A stretch of DNA of 64,000 nt. Origin: Notoacmeibacter sp. MSK16QG-6 (GTDB taxonomy: Bacteria > Pseudomonadota > Alphaproteobacteria > Rhizobiales > Rhizobiaceae). The stretch covers positions 1,178,001-1,242,000 of the forward strand of contig NZ_JAMYXM010000001.1 in the NCBI RefSeq assembly GCF_024158145.1, in the 5' to 3' direction. A program made the translations under genes and the position numbers. The notes under the pieces are model-generated. The model was given only the letters and a program-made list of their open reading frames with translations, made no database searches and was not told the origin of the DNA. Positions 8,517 to 17,570 of the stretch are shown piece by piece. How positions within the stretch are numbered: position 1 is the first letter of the stretch; every line of letters begins with the position of its first letter.

Positions 8517-9608
8517 CTAGCCTCGCGACAGCATCTTGCTGATTACCTGCGCGGTGTAGTCCACCACGGGAACAACCTGCCGATAGTTGAGACGCGTCGG
8601 ACCGATCACGCCCAACGCGCCGACAACACGGTTGGCCCCGTCGCGGTAGGGCGCGACGACCAGCGATGACCCTGAAAGGGAGAAGAGCCGGTTTTCCGAA
8701 CCGATGAAAATGCGGACCCCCGACCCCTCATCGGCCAGATCGAGAAGCTGGACAAGATTTTCCTTGCGTTCCAGATCGTCGAACAAATGTCTCATGATCG
8801 AAAGGTCGCGCTCATCCTGCAAATTGCCCAGAAGATTGGACCGGCCCCGAACGATCAGGCGCGTGGCGTTATCCTGGCCTTCGCCCCAGACGGCGAGCCC
8901 CCTTCGCACCAGATCGGCCGAAAGGCTGTCGATTTCCTGACGCATCTCCTCCAGCCGCAGCGTCATCTCCTCGCGCGCTTCGGCGAGGGTCCGGCCGCGG
9001 ACATTGTGGTTGAGGAAATTGGCGGCCTCGGTGAGCTGGCTCGGCGTCACTCCGGCAGGAAGATCAACGATCCGGTTTTCAACCTCGCCGCCCTCCGCAA
9101 CAAGAATCGCGAGAGCCTTGCCCGGCTCCAGCATGACGAACTCGACGTGTTTGAGCGCGATTTCCGCCTTGCCGGCGACGACGAGGCCCGCACCATGGGT
9201 CAGACCGGAAAGAAGCTGGCTGGCTTCCGTCAGCATGCTATCCATCGTCGCGTTTCGGCCCGCATCGAGCACCTGACGATCAATGTTCTTGCGGTCGTCC
9301 TCGCCCAGACCGCCGAGTTCCATGAAAGCGTCGACGAAAAAGCGCAGTCCTCCCTCAGTCGGCATCCGCCCGGCGGAGGTGTGCGGCGAATAAATGAGGC
9401 CGAGATATTCCAGATCGCTCATCACATTGCGAACCGTTGCCGCCGACAGCGCATTGGGAAGCATCCGCGCCAGATTGCGACTGCCGAGCGGCTCGCCTGT
9501 GTCGAGATAGGATTCGACGATCAGCCGGAAGATTTCGCGCGAACGACCGTCCAGTCCGCCGCCCGAGGCGTCGTCAGCGATGTTCAGAACGGGTCGTCGA
9601 GGCGCCAT
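8517..9608 (-). CDS. hrcA: Heat-inducible transcription repressor HrcA
   Basis: Repressor that binds CIRCE operators of chaperonin operons and is folded by GroEL. The 363-residue product has an N-terminal winged helix (DARSREIF-like segment and LPNALSAATVRNVMSDLEYLGLI), a conserved HTSAGRMPTEGGLRFFVDAF block and a C-terminal regulatory domain ending GVIGPTRLNYRQVVPVVDYTA. No CIRCE element was seen in the window, so its target (usually groESL) is elsewhere. The start codon lies five bases behind a heat-shock-like -10 element (see 9614-9645), which suggests a leaderless or near-leaderless mRNA. Confidence 0.95.
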   Translation of the reverse strand: MAPRRPVLNIADDASGGGLDGRSREIFRLIVESYLDTGEPLGSRNLARMLPNALSAATVRNVMSDLEYLGLIYSPHTSAGRMPTEGGLRFFVDAFMELGGLGEDDRKNIDRQVLDAGRNATMDSMLTEASQLLSGLTHGAGLVVAGKAEIALKHVEFVMLEPGKALAILVAEGGEVENRIVDLPAGVTPSQLTEAANFLNHNVRGRTLAEAREEMTLRLEEMRQEIDSLSADLVRRGLAVWGEGQDNATRLIVRGRSNLLGNLQDERDLSIMRHLFDDLERKENLVQLLDLADEGSGVRIFIGSENRLFSLSGSSLVVAPYRDGANRVVGALGVIGPTRLNYRQVVPVVDYTAQVISKMLSRG

Positions 9609-9613
9609 GGCGT

Positions 9614-9645
9614 CGAATATAGGCGATAGGCGCGCCCGGAAAAAG
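9614..9645 (-). promoter_or_regulatory. Candidate RpoH-type promoter of hrcA-grpE
   Basis: On the minus strand CTTT (9645-9642), 18 bases, then CCTATATTCG (9623-9614). The downstream part matches the alphaproteobacterial sigma32 -10 pattern CYTATNTNNG at every fixed position; the upstream part matches CTTG at three of four. The predicted start point falls at or next to the hrcA ATG. Confidence 0.45.
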
Positions 9646-9716
9646 CCGCACCGTGCCCTTTCGTCGCCCGATCCACATGGCTAGAAGACCGCAACGATAA
9701 TCCAGAGGATCGATTC

Positions 9717-10436
9717 ATGCGCCCTTCCCGCCGCCAGCCCGACCAAATGCGAGCCGTTTCCTTCGAACGCGGTGTGTCCAAACACGCAGAGGGCTCGTGC
9801 CTCGTCAAATTCGGCGACACACACGTTTTATGCACGGCGAGCCTGGAAGAGCGGGTGCCGCCATGGATGCGCAATAGCGGCAAGGGATGGGTCACGGCGG
9901 AATACGGCATGCTGCCGCGCGCCACGGGCGACCGCATGCGCCGAGAAGCATCTGCCGGCAAACAGGGCGGACGGACGCTCGAAATCCAGCGCCTGATCGG
10001 CCGCTCGCTGCGGGCTATCTGCAACCTCCAGAAGCTCGGCGAGAACCAGATCACCGTCGATTGCGACGTCATCCAGGCCGATGGCGGCACACGCACGGCT
10101 TCTATTACCGGCGGGTTTGTCGCCATGATGGACTGCCTGCTCTGGATGCAGGAGCGCGGCATGGTGCGCGCGTCCGATGTTGCGACCGATCATGTAGCGG
10201 CTATTTCCTGCGGCCTTTATAACGGCGCGGCCGTTGCCGATCTGGACTATGATGAGGATTCCTCCGCCCAGGCGGACGCCAATTTCGTAATGACGGGGTC
10301 GGGCGGTATCGTCGAAATCCAGGGCACCGCCGAGGGCGACCCGTTCACCGAAGACCAGTTCGGCGAATTGTTCGGACTTGCCCGCCAGTCGATCGCGGAA
10401 CTGGTGAAACTGCAGAAGGAAGCGCTTGCGCGCTGA
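9717..10436 (+). CDS. rph: Ribonuclease PH
   Basis: Phosphate-dependent 3'-5' exoribonuclease that trims tRNA 3' ends. The 239-residue product matches the family end to end: [19 protein letters not shown] start, [24 protein letters not shown] (phosphate site arginine) and [23 protein letters not shown] ribosome site lies 8 bases before the ATG. It is divergent from hrcA and starts a tight plus-strand run with rdgB (6-bp gap) and hemW (7-bp gap), the usual arrangement in Rhizobiales. Confidence 0.96.
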   Translation: MRPSRRQPDQMRAVSFERGVSKHAEGSCLVKFGDTHVLCTASLEERVPPWMRNSGKGWVTAEYGMLPRATGDRMRREASAGKQGGRTLEIQRLIGRSLRAICNLQKLGENQITVDCDVIQADGGTRTASITGGFVAMMDCLLWMQERGMVRASDVATDHVAAISCGLYNGAAVADLDYDEDSSAQADANFVMTGSGGIVEIQGTAEGDPFTEDQFGELFGLARQSIAELVKLQKEALAR

Positions 10437-10442
10437 ACCCGA

Positions 10443-11120
10443 ATGGCCGATCTGATTTCACTTTCCCCAGGCGATACGCTTGTGCTCGCGACGCACAATG
10501 CGGGAAAGCTGGCAGAAATGACCGACCTCCTCGCGCCTTACGACATTACCGTCCGGGGTGCAGCGGAGGCTGGTTTGCCAGAACCCGAAGAGACCGGCGA
10601 CACGTTCGAGAAAAACAGCGCTTTGAAAGCGCTGGCTGCAGCAAAAGCGACGGGCCAGATCGCATTGTCTGACGATAGCGGCCTTTGCGTCACCGCGCTT
10701 GATGGCGCACCCGGCGTCTACACTGCCGATTGGGCGGAAAAGGCTGATGGGTCGGGCCGCGACTTCGCCATGGCGATGCAAAAAGTCGAGACGGCTCTTC
10801 AGGAGGCTGGCGCACGCGAACCGAGTGACCGAAAGGCCCAGTTCGTCTGCCTTCTCTGTCTGGCTGCTCCGGACGGGCGGACGGAGTTCTTCCCCGGCAT
10901 GGTCGATGGAACGCTGGTCTGGCCGCCGCGCGGCGAGAACGGGTTCGGTTACGATCCTGTCTTTCAGCCAGCCGGGCACGATCGCACCTTCGGCGAGATG
11001 GATAAGGCGGAAAAAAAGGGCACCGTCCGCCAGGGCGACGCCGGTCGCGCCGATCTGGGCCTTTCGCATCGCGCCCGCGCGCTGCACGCTTTTATCGCCG
11101 CCAAACTGCCGGACATCTAA
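10443..11120 (+). CDS. rdgB: XTP/dITP diphosphatase (RdgB/HAM1 family)
   Basis: Housecleaning pyrophosphatase that hydrolyses dITP, XTP and related non-canonical purine nucleotides to keep them out of DNA. The 225-residue product shows the [12 protein letters not shown] nucleotide-binding start, [23 protein letters not shown] (metal and base site) and [23 protein letters not shown]. It follows rph by 6 bp and precedes hemW by 7 bp, so all three probably share one transcript. A family member with no unusual features. Confidence 0.95.
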   Translation: MADLISLSPGDTLVLATHNAGKLAEMTDLLAPYDITVRGAAEAGLPEPEETGDTFEKNSALKALAAAKATGQIALSDDSGLCVTALDGAPGVYTADWAEKADGSGRDFAMAMQKVETALQEAGAREPSDRKAQFVCLLCLAAPDGRTEFFPGMVDGTLVWPPRGENGFGYDPVFQPAGHDRTFGEMDKAEKKGTVRQGDAGRADLGLSHRARALHAFIAAKLPDI

Positions 11121-11127
11121 AGTGGTA

Positions 11128-12324
11128 ATGTTTGCCGAACCGGCCATGCATACCCCCTCGCCGATCAATGGCGATGACGGCGCGCCCGGTTTCGGCATCT
11201 ACCTGCACTGGCCGTTCTGCGCGGCAAAATGCCCCTATTGCGATTTCAACAGCCACGTTCGGCACGACCGACCGGATCAGGCGCGCTTTGCCAAGGCCTT
11301 CGCGAGCGAACTTGCCGCGATGCGCGAAGAGACCGGCCCACGCGAGGTGACATCCGTTTTCATCGGCGGCGGCACACCTTCGCTGATGGAAGTCGAGACG
11401 GTCGCCACAATTCTTGAGGCAGCCAACCGCGTTTACAGCCTGCCGGCGGGGATCGAAATCACCATGGAGGCGAACCCTCAAAGTGCGGAGGCAGGCCGGT
11501 TCGCAAGCTACCGCGAGGCTGGCGTCAACAGGCTATCGCTCGGCGTTCAGAGCCTGATCGATACCGATCTGCGCTTTCTCGGCCGTTTGCATGATGTCGC
11601 CGAGGCGCGAGCGGCTATCGAACTGGCGCGGCAGACCTTTCCGCGCCTTTCCTTCGACCTGATCTACGCCCGGCCCGGCCAGACCATGGAAGGCTGGGCG
11701 GCCGAACTGAACGCAGCTATCGATCTGGCCGCCGACCATCTTTCGCTCTATCAGCTGACCATAGAGGACGGCACCGCTTTCAAGCGTCTTTACGATGCGA
11801 AGAAATTCCGGCTTCCGGAGGAAGGGCTCGCGGCCGATCTCTACGCCATCACCCAGGACATTACAGCGGAGCGGGGCCTTCCCGCCTATGAGGTCTCCAA
11901 CCACGCCGTGCCGGGCGCGGAAAGCCGGCACAATCTCACCTATTGGCGCTATGGCGAATATGTCGGGGTCGGTCCCGGCGCGCATGGACGGTTCCGTTTC
12001 GAGGATGGCCGCCGCGTCACGATGGCAGAGCGCCATCCCGAACGCTGGCTGGAAATGGTGGAAGAAAGCGGCGCTGGAACGGCCGAAATCGAGCAACTGA
12101 CGGATTATGAGCAGGCCGATGAGATGCTGCTGATGGGGCTGCGATTGACCGAAGGGCTGGATCTGGCTCGCTATGAAGCCATCGCAGGGCGCGATCTCGC
12201 ACCCGAACGTCTATCGCTCTTGATCGATGAAGGGTTCGTCGAGCCGCTCGGCAATAGCCGCGTTCGCGCCACCCGCGCAGGCATGGTCGTTCTCGACGCG
12301 GTGGTCGCGGATCTGGCGGCGTGA
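11128..12324 (+). CDS. hemW: Radical SAM family heme chaperone HemW
   Basis: Heme-binding radical-SAM protein implicated in heme delivery to respiratory enzymes. The CAAKCPYC motif supplies three cysteines for the 4Fe-4S cluster and is followed by Asp-Phe rather than the CxC of coproporphyrinogen dehydrogenase HemN, which marks it as HemW. Other family blocks are GGGTPSLME, MEANPQS, GVNRLSLGVQSL and the C-terminal winged domain. Start 11128 gives 398 residues; an ATG at 11146 is also possible, and neither has a strong ribosome site. The gene sits 7 bp after rdgB. Confidence 0.92.
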   Translation: MFAEPAMHTPSPINGDDGAPGFGIYLHWPFCAAKCPYCDFNSHVRHDRPDQARFAKAFASELAAMREETGPREVTSVFIGGGTPSLMEVETVATILEAANRVYSLPAGIEITMEANPQSAEAGRFASYREAGVNRLSLGVQSLIDTDLRFLGRLHDVAEARAAIELARQTFPRLSFDLIYARPGQTMEGWAAELNAAIDLAADHLSLYQLTIEDGTAFKRLYDAKKFRLPEEGLAADLYAITQDITAERGLPAYEVSNHAVPGAESRHNLTYWRYGEYVGVGPGAHGRFRFEDGRRVTMAERHPERWLEMVEESGAGTAEIEQLTDYEQADEMLLMGLRLTEGLDLARYEAIAGRDLAPERLSLLIDEGFVEPLGNSRVRATRAGMVVLDAVVADLAA

Positions 12325-12364
12325 TGGCGATTGCGTCCTTCACGCGGCTTTGCGACAAACGGGT

Positions 12365-13294
12365 ATGAGCCAGATTGAGCCCTCCAAAGGGCTGCACGAA
12401 AAATCACGTGGATGCCGCTATCTGATCGGCGGACAATCGCTCGCCGCGCCGGCGCTGCCCGCCGCGCTGCATCTGGTCGCGACGCCCATCGGCAACCTCT
12501 CCGACATCACCATCCGGGCGTTGGAGGTGCTGGCGGCAGCTGACATCATCGCCTGCGAGGACACGCGCACCAGCCGCGTTCTATTGCAGCGCTATGGCAT
12601 CACCGGAAAACTGGTCGCCTATCACGAGCACAATGCGGCGAGCGCCGGGCCGAGACTGATCGAGGCGATTGGCGACGGCCAAAGCGTCGCGCTGATCTCG
12701 GATGCGGGCACGCCGCTTCTGTCCGATCCCGGCTACCGGTTGGTCGATGAAGCCGTGCAGGCCGGAATCACGGTGGTTCCCATACCCGGCCCGTCCGCAG
12801 CGCTGGCGGCCTTGACCGCCTCGGGCCTGCCGACCGACGCATTCTTTTTCGCCGGCTTCCTTCCGCCAAAACTCAAGGCGCGAGCCGACCGGCTGGTGGA
12901 ACTAAGAGAGATTCCCGGAAGCCTCGTCTTTTACGAATCGCCGCGCCGGCTGCCGGAAAGCCTCGCCGCGATGTCGCAGGCGCTGGGCAAAACACGAAAG
13001 GCCTGCGTCGGGCGCGAATTGACCAAGGCGTTCGAGGAATTTCGACGAGGCACACTTGCCGAACTGGCAGCCCACTATGAGGAGGCAGGCGCGCCCAAGG
13101 GCGAATGCGTGGTCTGTGTCGGTCCGCCCTTGCCTGAAGCCGCCATCGAGGGCGAAGCGCTGGACGAGTTGCTGCGAGAACTTGCTGAGGCGTTGCCCAC
13201 CGGCAAGGCGGCTGCCGAGGCGGCGCGCCGAACCGGCCGTGCGAAAAACGATCTCTACAGGCGGATCGTTGAAATGAAGAATCGTGATGGCTAG
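12365..13294 (+). CDS. rsmI: 16S rRNA (cytidine(1402)-2'-O)-methyltransferase RsmI
   Basis: Methylates the 2'-OH of C1402 in the ribosomal decoding centre. The 309-residue product has the tetrapyrrole-methylase fold motifs LVATPIGNLSDITIRALEVL, CEDTRTSRVLL, SDAGTPLLSDPGYRLV and PIPGPSAALAAL, plus the C-terminal RsmI helix-turn-helix extension (GKAAAEAARRTGRAKNDLY). About 35 residues precede the catalytic core, usual in Rhizobiales. Its last 11 bp overlap yraN, so the two are translationally coupled. Confidence 0.95.
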   Translation: MSQIEPSKGLHEKSRGCRYLIGGQSLAAPALPAALHLVATPIGNLSDITIRALEVLAAADIIACEDTRTSRVLLQRYGITGKLVAYHEHNAASAGPRLIEAIGDGQSVALISDAGTPLLSDPGYRLVDEAVQAGITVVPIPGPSAALAALTASGLPTDAFFFAGFLPPKLKARADRLVELREIPGSLVFYESPRRLPESLAAMSQALGKTRKACVGRELTKAFEEFRRGTLAELAAHYEEAGAPKGECVVCVGPPLPEAAIEGEALDELLRELAEALPTGKAAAEAARRTGRAKNDLYRRIVEMKNRDG

Positions 13295-13670
13295 GAAACG
13301 CGCCGGACACGGCATTGTCGCCAAGCGGCGCTTTCTAAAGCGCGGCGCTCGGGGCGAAACACTCGCTGCGTGGCTCCTGCGGCTAAAGGGCTACAGGATC
13401 GTCGGCCGAAATGTCCGCACCCGGCTCGGTGAAATCGACATCGTCGCCAAACGGCGCAACCTCATCGCTATTGTGGAGGTCAAGGCGCGCCCTACTCTCC
13501 AGGACGCAATGGAGGCCGTAACGCCGGCGGCGCAGAAGCGGATTTCCAACGCCGCCGACCTTTGGCTCGCCAAACGGCGTGACGCGGCTAATCTGTCAAT
13601 CCGCTTCGACATTATTGCTGTGGTCGGGCGGCGCCTTCCCATCCATATCGAAAATGCATGGAATGGTTGA
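13284..13670 (+). CDS. YraN family (UPF0102) nuclease-like protein
   Basis: Small protein with a restriction-endonuclease-like fold, found next to rsmI in most bacteria; its function is unproven. The 128-residue product keeps the family signature: RGARGETLAAWLL, then GEIDIVAKRRNLIAIVEVKAR, where the Asp and the E-x-K form the predicted metal site, then a helix with RISNAADLWLAKR. The start overlaps rsmI by 11 bp (MM start; the second Met at 13287 is equally possible). gshB, its usual downstream neighbour in Rhizobiales, is missing here and lies at 60433. Confidence 0.9.
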   Translation: MMARKRAGHGIVAKRRFLKRGARGETLAAWLLRLKGYRIVGRNVRTRLGEIDIVAKRRNLIAIVEVKARPTLQDAMEAVTPAAQKRISNAADLWLAKRRDAANLSIRFDIIAVVGRRLPIHIENAWNG

Positions 13671-13958
13671 TTTAGATATTCGTAATTTAATATGGAAAGT
13701 GTTGGAGAGAAACTTCGTATCCTATTAAGTTGACCATATTGATGCACAAAATCTCAGAGCCAGCGATAAGCCAGATACCATCTTTAATGGAAGCTCGCCG
13801 AAAATGGTTCGAACCGGTGCCGCTATTGTTCTCCAAATACCCCTGTTTTGTTTGCTGAATGAAAGCGCGTTGCGGCGATATTTCGCCTGTGGCACAAGCT
13901 CACCCAATGACATCCCTTTCTTACAACAATAATCGCCGCAGGTCCGAGGCCCATTAGC

Positions 13959-15029
13959 ATGAGGGCAAAAGATGGAAATCGGCGGAAGAGAAAATCGGGC
14001 CGCCCGCAGGAACAGCGCGCGCCAAAGACATCGCATGTGCGGAAGCCCAAACAAGAAACGGACAATGCGGTCTCGAGAGCAGATTCGTCTGCGCCCGCCC
14101 CGTTGGCCCGTCCACCCGGCGATCTGCCGGAAGAGGCTCTGCCGCTTATCCTCGAAGTGACGGGCAATGCCGATTACGCGCTGCTGGATTCGGGCGACGG
14201 GCAGAAACTGGAACGCTACGGCCCCTGCCGGATCGTTCGTCCGGAAGGCCAGGCGCTTTGGCGACCGGCGCTATCGCAAGCCGAATGGGCCTCGGCGGAT
14301 GCAATATTTACCGGCGATACCGACGAAGAAGGCATGGGGCGTTGGCATTTTCCGAAAGCGCCGCTCGGCGAAACCTGGCCCATGAAACATGACGGCATCG
14401 ACTTTCTGGGCCGGTTCACCTCGTTCCGTCATGTCGGCGTCTTTCCCGAACAGGCGACGCATTGGCGGCATCTGGCCAGGCTGATCGAGAGCGCGGGGCG
14501 ATCCGTCAAGGTGTTGAACCTTTTCGGTTACACTGGTCTTGCCTCGCTCGTCGCTGCGCGCGCGGGGGCGGAAGTCACCCATGTCGACGCCAGCAAGAAG
14601 GCCGTCGGCTGGGCACGCGAGAACCAGCTTCTGGCCGGGCTGGACGACAAGCCGATCAGGTGGATCGTCGAGGACGCGATGAAATTTGTCGAGCGGGAGG
14701 GCCGGCGCGGCAACAGCTACGACATCATCCTGCTCGATCCGCCCGCCTTTGGACGCGGCCCGAAAGGCGAGGTCTGGCAGTTGTTCGAAGGTCTGCCCGC
14801 GATGGTCGCCGGCTGCCGGGCCATTCTCTCCGACGATCCGCTCGCCGTGGTGCTGACGGCCTATTCGATCCGCTCCTCCTTCTATGCCATCCACGCCCTG
14901 ATGCGCGAGCGCATGGCCGGTATGGGCGGGCGTGTGGAGTCCGGGGAACTGATCATACGCGAAACCGGCTCGGACACCGGCGGACGCGCGATCTCGACCT
15001 CACTTTTCTCACGCTGGGTAAACGAATGA
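13959..15029 (+). CDS. Class I SAM-dependent methyltransferase, RlmI/RlmK-like
   Basis: Probable 23S rRNA methyltransferase: the domain order and the motifs VLNLFGYTGLASLVAARAGAEVTHVDASKKAVGWARENQ (SAM site, about 182-220) and IILLDPPAFGRGPKGEVW (catalytic DPPxF) match the RlmI/RlmK group. The first 70 residues are basic and low-complexity, and the exact start is uncertain because that segment is poorly conserved. The downstream SpoU-family gene overlaps its stop codon by ATGA. The exact target nucleotide is not deducible from sequence. Confidence 0.84.
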   Translation: MRAKDGNRRKRKSGRPQEQRAPKTSHVRKPKQETDNAVSRADSSAPAPLARPPGDLPEEALPLILEVTGNADYALLDSGDGQKLERYGPCRIVRPEGQALWRPALSQAEWASADAIFTGDTDEEGMGRWHFPKAPLGETWPMKHDGIDFLGRFTSFRHVGVFPEQATHWRHLARLIESAGRSVKVLNLFGYTGLASLVAARAGAEVTHVDASKKAVGWARENQLLAGLDDKPIRWIVEDAMKFVEREGRRGNSYDIILLDPPAFGRGPKGEVWQLFEGLPAMVAGCRAILSDDPLAVVLTAYSIRSSFYAIHALMRERMAGMGGRVESGELIIRETGSDTGGRAISTSLFSRWVNE

Positions 15030-15883
15030 ACGATCCGTCCAAAGGTCCGGGACGTCCCGGCCGCGTGAAAGAAATCACGGCGCTCACAAATCCGACGATC
15101 AAGGCAATCCGCGGGCTGGACCGCAAGCGCAATCGCGAAGCCAACAACAGTTTCATGGCTGAGGGGCAAAAGCTGGTCATCGACGCGGTCGATCTCGGCT
15201 GGACTATTAAAACGCTCATCTATGCCAAGAATGCGCGCGGCCATGCCGGCGTTGCCGATCTGGCAGCCAAGGTGATCGCAAGGGGCGGCGACGTTCTCGA
15301 AGTATCCGAAAAGGTGCTGGGCGCGATCACGCGGCGCGACAATCCTCAGATGGTTGTCGGGGTCTTCGCCATGCGATGGGCCGACCCGAAAACGCTACCG
15401 CGAGACGCCGATACCGTCTGTGTCGTGCTGGATCGCGTGCGCGACCCCGGCAATCTCGGCACGATCCTGCGAACTGCCGACGCTGCGGGCGCGAAGGGCA
15501 TCATCCTCGTCGGCGACTGTGTCGATCCGTTTTCCATCGAAGCGGTTCGCGCCACCATGGGCTCGCTCTTCGCCGTGCCGATCGCGCGAATGAGCGAAGA
15601 GGAGTTTCTGGCATTCCGAACAGCGTGGCCGGGCAAGCTCATCGGCACGCATCTGGAAGGCGCCGTCGATTACCGCACCGTCGATTGGGCTGGCAGTGGC
15701 CCGCTCCTTCTCATGATGGGCAATGAAAGCCATGGATTGCCCGACAATCTGGCGCAAAGCTGCGATCTTTTGGCGCGCATTCCGCAAAGCGGGCGCGCCG
15801 ACAGCCTCAATCTCGCGGTCGCCACCGGCCTGATGCTGTTCGAAGCCCGCCGCCACGCGCTTTCATTCAAGGAATCCGAATGA
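15026..15883 (+). CDS. TrmH/SpoU-family RNA 2'-O-methyltransferase (RlmB-like)
   Basis: SPOUT-class methyltransferase acting on tRNA or rRNA ribose. The 285-residue product has an N-terminal substrate-binding domain (NPTIKAIRGLDRKRNREANNSF) and the C-terminal knot motifs LDRVRDPGNLGTILRTADAAG, MGNESHGLP and PQSGRADSLNLAVATGLMLFE. The start is the ATG of the ATGA overlap with the upstream methyltransferase stop; its own stop overlaps the lspA start in the same way. The three genes are therefore translationally coupled. The target site cannot be assigned. Confidence 0.9.
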   Translation: MNDPSKGPGRPGRVKEITALTNPTIKAIRGLDRKRNREANNSFMAEGQKLVIDAVDLGWTIKTLIYAKNARGHAGVADLAAKVIARGGDVLEVSEKVLGAITRRDNPQMVVGVFAMRWADPKTLPRDADTVCVVLDRVRDPGNLGTILRTADAAGAKGIILVGDCVDPFSIEAVRATMGSLFAVPIARMSEEEFLAFRTAWPGKLIGTHLEGAVDYRTVDWAGSGPLLLMMGNESHGLPDNLAQSCDLLARIPQSGRADSLNLAVATGLMLFEARRHALSFKESE

Positions 15884-16410
15884 ACGACCAGCCTGAACAG
15901 TCCCCTGCGCCAGACGGTTCGCGCGACCATATAAAGTCGTTCGGCTGGTCCGTCTTTCTGATCTTCGCTCTTATCGTCATCGACCAGACAGTGAAGATCT
16001 GGGTCGAGACCTATATGGAATATCACCAACAGATCGACCTTCTGCCGGTTTTTGCGCTTTTTCGAACGCACAACACAGGCGTCGCCTTTTCGATGCTTTC
16101 CGACCTCGGACCCGGCGCTCTGACCCTTATGTCGCTGGCAATCTCAGCTTTCGTTCTCTGGCTTTTATGGAGAACGCCGCGCGATCATGGCGTTGCCCGC
16201 CTCGGCTATATGATGATTATCGCCGGGGCTATCGGCAATCTGATCGACCGCGCCACGCTCGGCTATGTCGTCGACTACTTTCTGTTTCATACCGAAAACT
16301 GGTCCTTCGCCGTGTTCAATCTGGCGGACAGTTTCATCACGATCGGCGCGGCGCTGGCGGTGCTACAGGAAGTGCTGATCTGGAGGGCGTCGACGCGTCC
16401 TCAGCCATAA
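15880..16410 (+). CDS. lspA: Lipoprotein signal peptidase (signal peptidase II)
   Basis: Inner-membrane aspartyl protease that removes the signal peptide of diacylglyceryl-modified prolipoproteins. The 176-residue product has four membrane helices and the catalytic aspartates Asp132 (GYVVDYF) and Asp150 (FNLADSFI); the family signatures NTGVAFS and GAIGNLIDR are also intact. Start ATG overlaps the preceding stop as ATGA. It is the third gene of the methyltransferase operon. One expected client is the lipobox-bearing L,D-transpeptidase at 33452. Confidence 0.96.
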   Translation: MNDQPEQSPAPDGSRDHIKSFGWSVFLIFALIVIDQTVKIWVETYMEYHQQIDLLPVFALFRTHNTGVAFSMLSDLGPGALTLMSLAISAFVLWLLWRTPRDHGVARLGYMMIIAGAIGNLIDRATLGYVVDYFLFHTENWSFAVFNLADSFITIGAALAVLQEVLIWRASTRPQP

Positions 16411-16484
16411 GGCTGATTTGACTGACGCCAGCCTTGCGGCAAATAAAGCCACCACAAACAAGCAGCCGACCAGGGAGCGACCGC

Positions 16485-17477
16485 ATGGCCGACGATTTCA
16501 AGGCAATCCTGATTACGAAAGAGGATGGCGAAGACCAGAAAGTGGACGTCACCCGGATTGGTGAAGACGACCTGATGGACGGCGATGTCACGGTCCGTGT
16601 CGAAGCCACCACCGTCAATTACAAGGATGGACTTGCTATTACGGGCAAGAGCCCGGTCGTTCGCCGTTTCCCCATGGTGCCGGGAATCGATTTTGCCGGT
16701 ACGGTGGAAACGAGCGAACACCCGGACTGGAAGCCGGGCGACAAGGTGATCCTGAACGGCTGGGGCACCGGCGAAACGCATCTTGGTGCCTATGCGGAAA
16801 AGAGCCGGGTGAAGGGCGACTGGCTGGTTGCCCTGCCCGAGGGTCTATCGGTCAAGGATGCCATGGCGATTGGAACCGCCGGCTACACGGCCATGCTGTC
16901 GGTGCTTGGGCTTGAAGATGCCGGCAGTACGCCCGATGACGGGCCGGTCCTTGTGACAGGCGCAACGGGCGGCGTCGGTTCGGTTGCAGTGTCGCTTCTC
17001 TCCAAGCTCGGCTGGAATGTGATCGCCGCGACCGGCAGTCCGGAAAAGCGCGCCGACTATCTGAAAAGTCTCGGAGCTTCGGAGATCATCGACCGCAATG
17101 AGTTGAGCGAAAAAGGCCGCCCCCTCGGCAAGGAGCGCTGGGCGGCGGCTGTAGACGCCGTTGGCAGCCATACGCTCGCCAACGTCCTGGCGCAGACGAA
17201 ACACGGCGGAACCGTCACCTGCTGCGGCCTTGCCCAGGGTTTCGATCTGCCGACAACCGTGATGCCATTCATTCTTCGCGGCATCACATTGAAGGGTATC
17301 GATTCGGTGATGGCGCCAAAGCCATTGCGCGAACGCGCCTGGCAGCGGCTCGCTACCGATCTCGATAAGGATAGACTTGAAGCGATCACCACGGAAATCG
17401 GTTTCGACGATCTGATCCCCTATGCGCGGCAGATCATAGATAGCGGCATTCAGGGCCGCGTGGTTGCGACTTTCTAA
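16485..17477 (+). CDS. YhdH/AcuI-family NADPH-dependent reductase (MDR superfamily)
   Basis: Zinc-free medium-chain dehydrogenase/reductase related to acryloyl-CoA reductase AcuI and E. coli YhdH. The 330-residue product has the GroES-like N-domain (VNYKDGLAITGKSPVVRRFPMVPGIDFAGTV) and a Rossmann fold with VTGATGGVGSVAV, and ends with QGRVVATF, all typical of the family. Ribosome site GGGAG at 16473-16477 lies 7 bases before the ATG. It could detoxify acryloyl-CoA or another enoyl-CoA; the physiological substrate is an inference. It follows lspA by 74 bp. Confidence 0.86.
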   Translation: MADDFKAILITKEDGEDQKVDVTRIGEDDLMDGDVTVRVEATTVNYKDGLAITGKSPVVRRFPMVPGIDFAGTVETSEHPDWKPGDKVILNGWGTGETHLGAYAEKSRVKGDWLVALPEGLSVKDAMAIGTAGYTAMLSVLGLEDAGSTPDDGPVLVTGATGGVGSVAVSLLSKLGWNVIAATGSPEKRADYLKSLGASEIIDRNELSEKGRPLGKERWAAAVDAVGSHTLANVLAQTKHGGTVTCCGLAQGFDLPTTVMPFILRGITLKGIDSVMAPKPLRERAWQRLATDLDKDRLEAITTEIGFDDLIPYARQIIDSGIQGRVVATF

Positions 17478-17501
17478 AACTGCACGTCAAAGACCAAAAA
17501 A

Positions 17502-17533
17502 CGCCCGATCGTTAAAATGCGAACGATCGGGCG
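17502..17533. terminator. Strong 12-bp inverted repeat after the AcuI-like gene
   Basis: Perfect arms CGCCCGATCGTT and AACGATCGGGCG around an 8-base loop, 24 bp past the stop at 17477. The U-tract (six A on the plus strand, 17496-17501) makes it a canonical terminator for the minus strand, whereas the plus-strand transcript it would need to stop has no U-run. It may still end the AcuI-like transcript, or act on antisense transcription. Confidence 0.6.
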
Positions 17534-17570
17534 AAGTGTTCGGCAAAAGTCCTGCGCTAGTGTCGACGCC

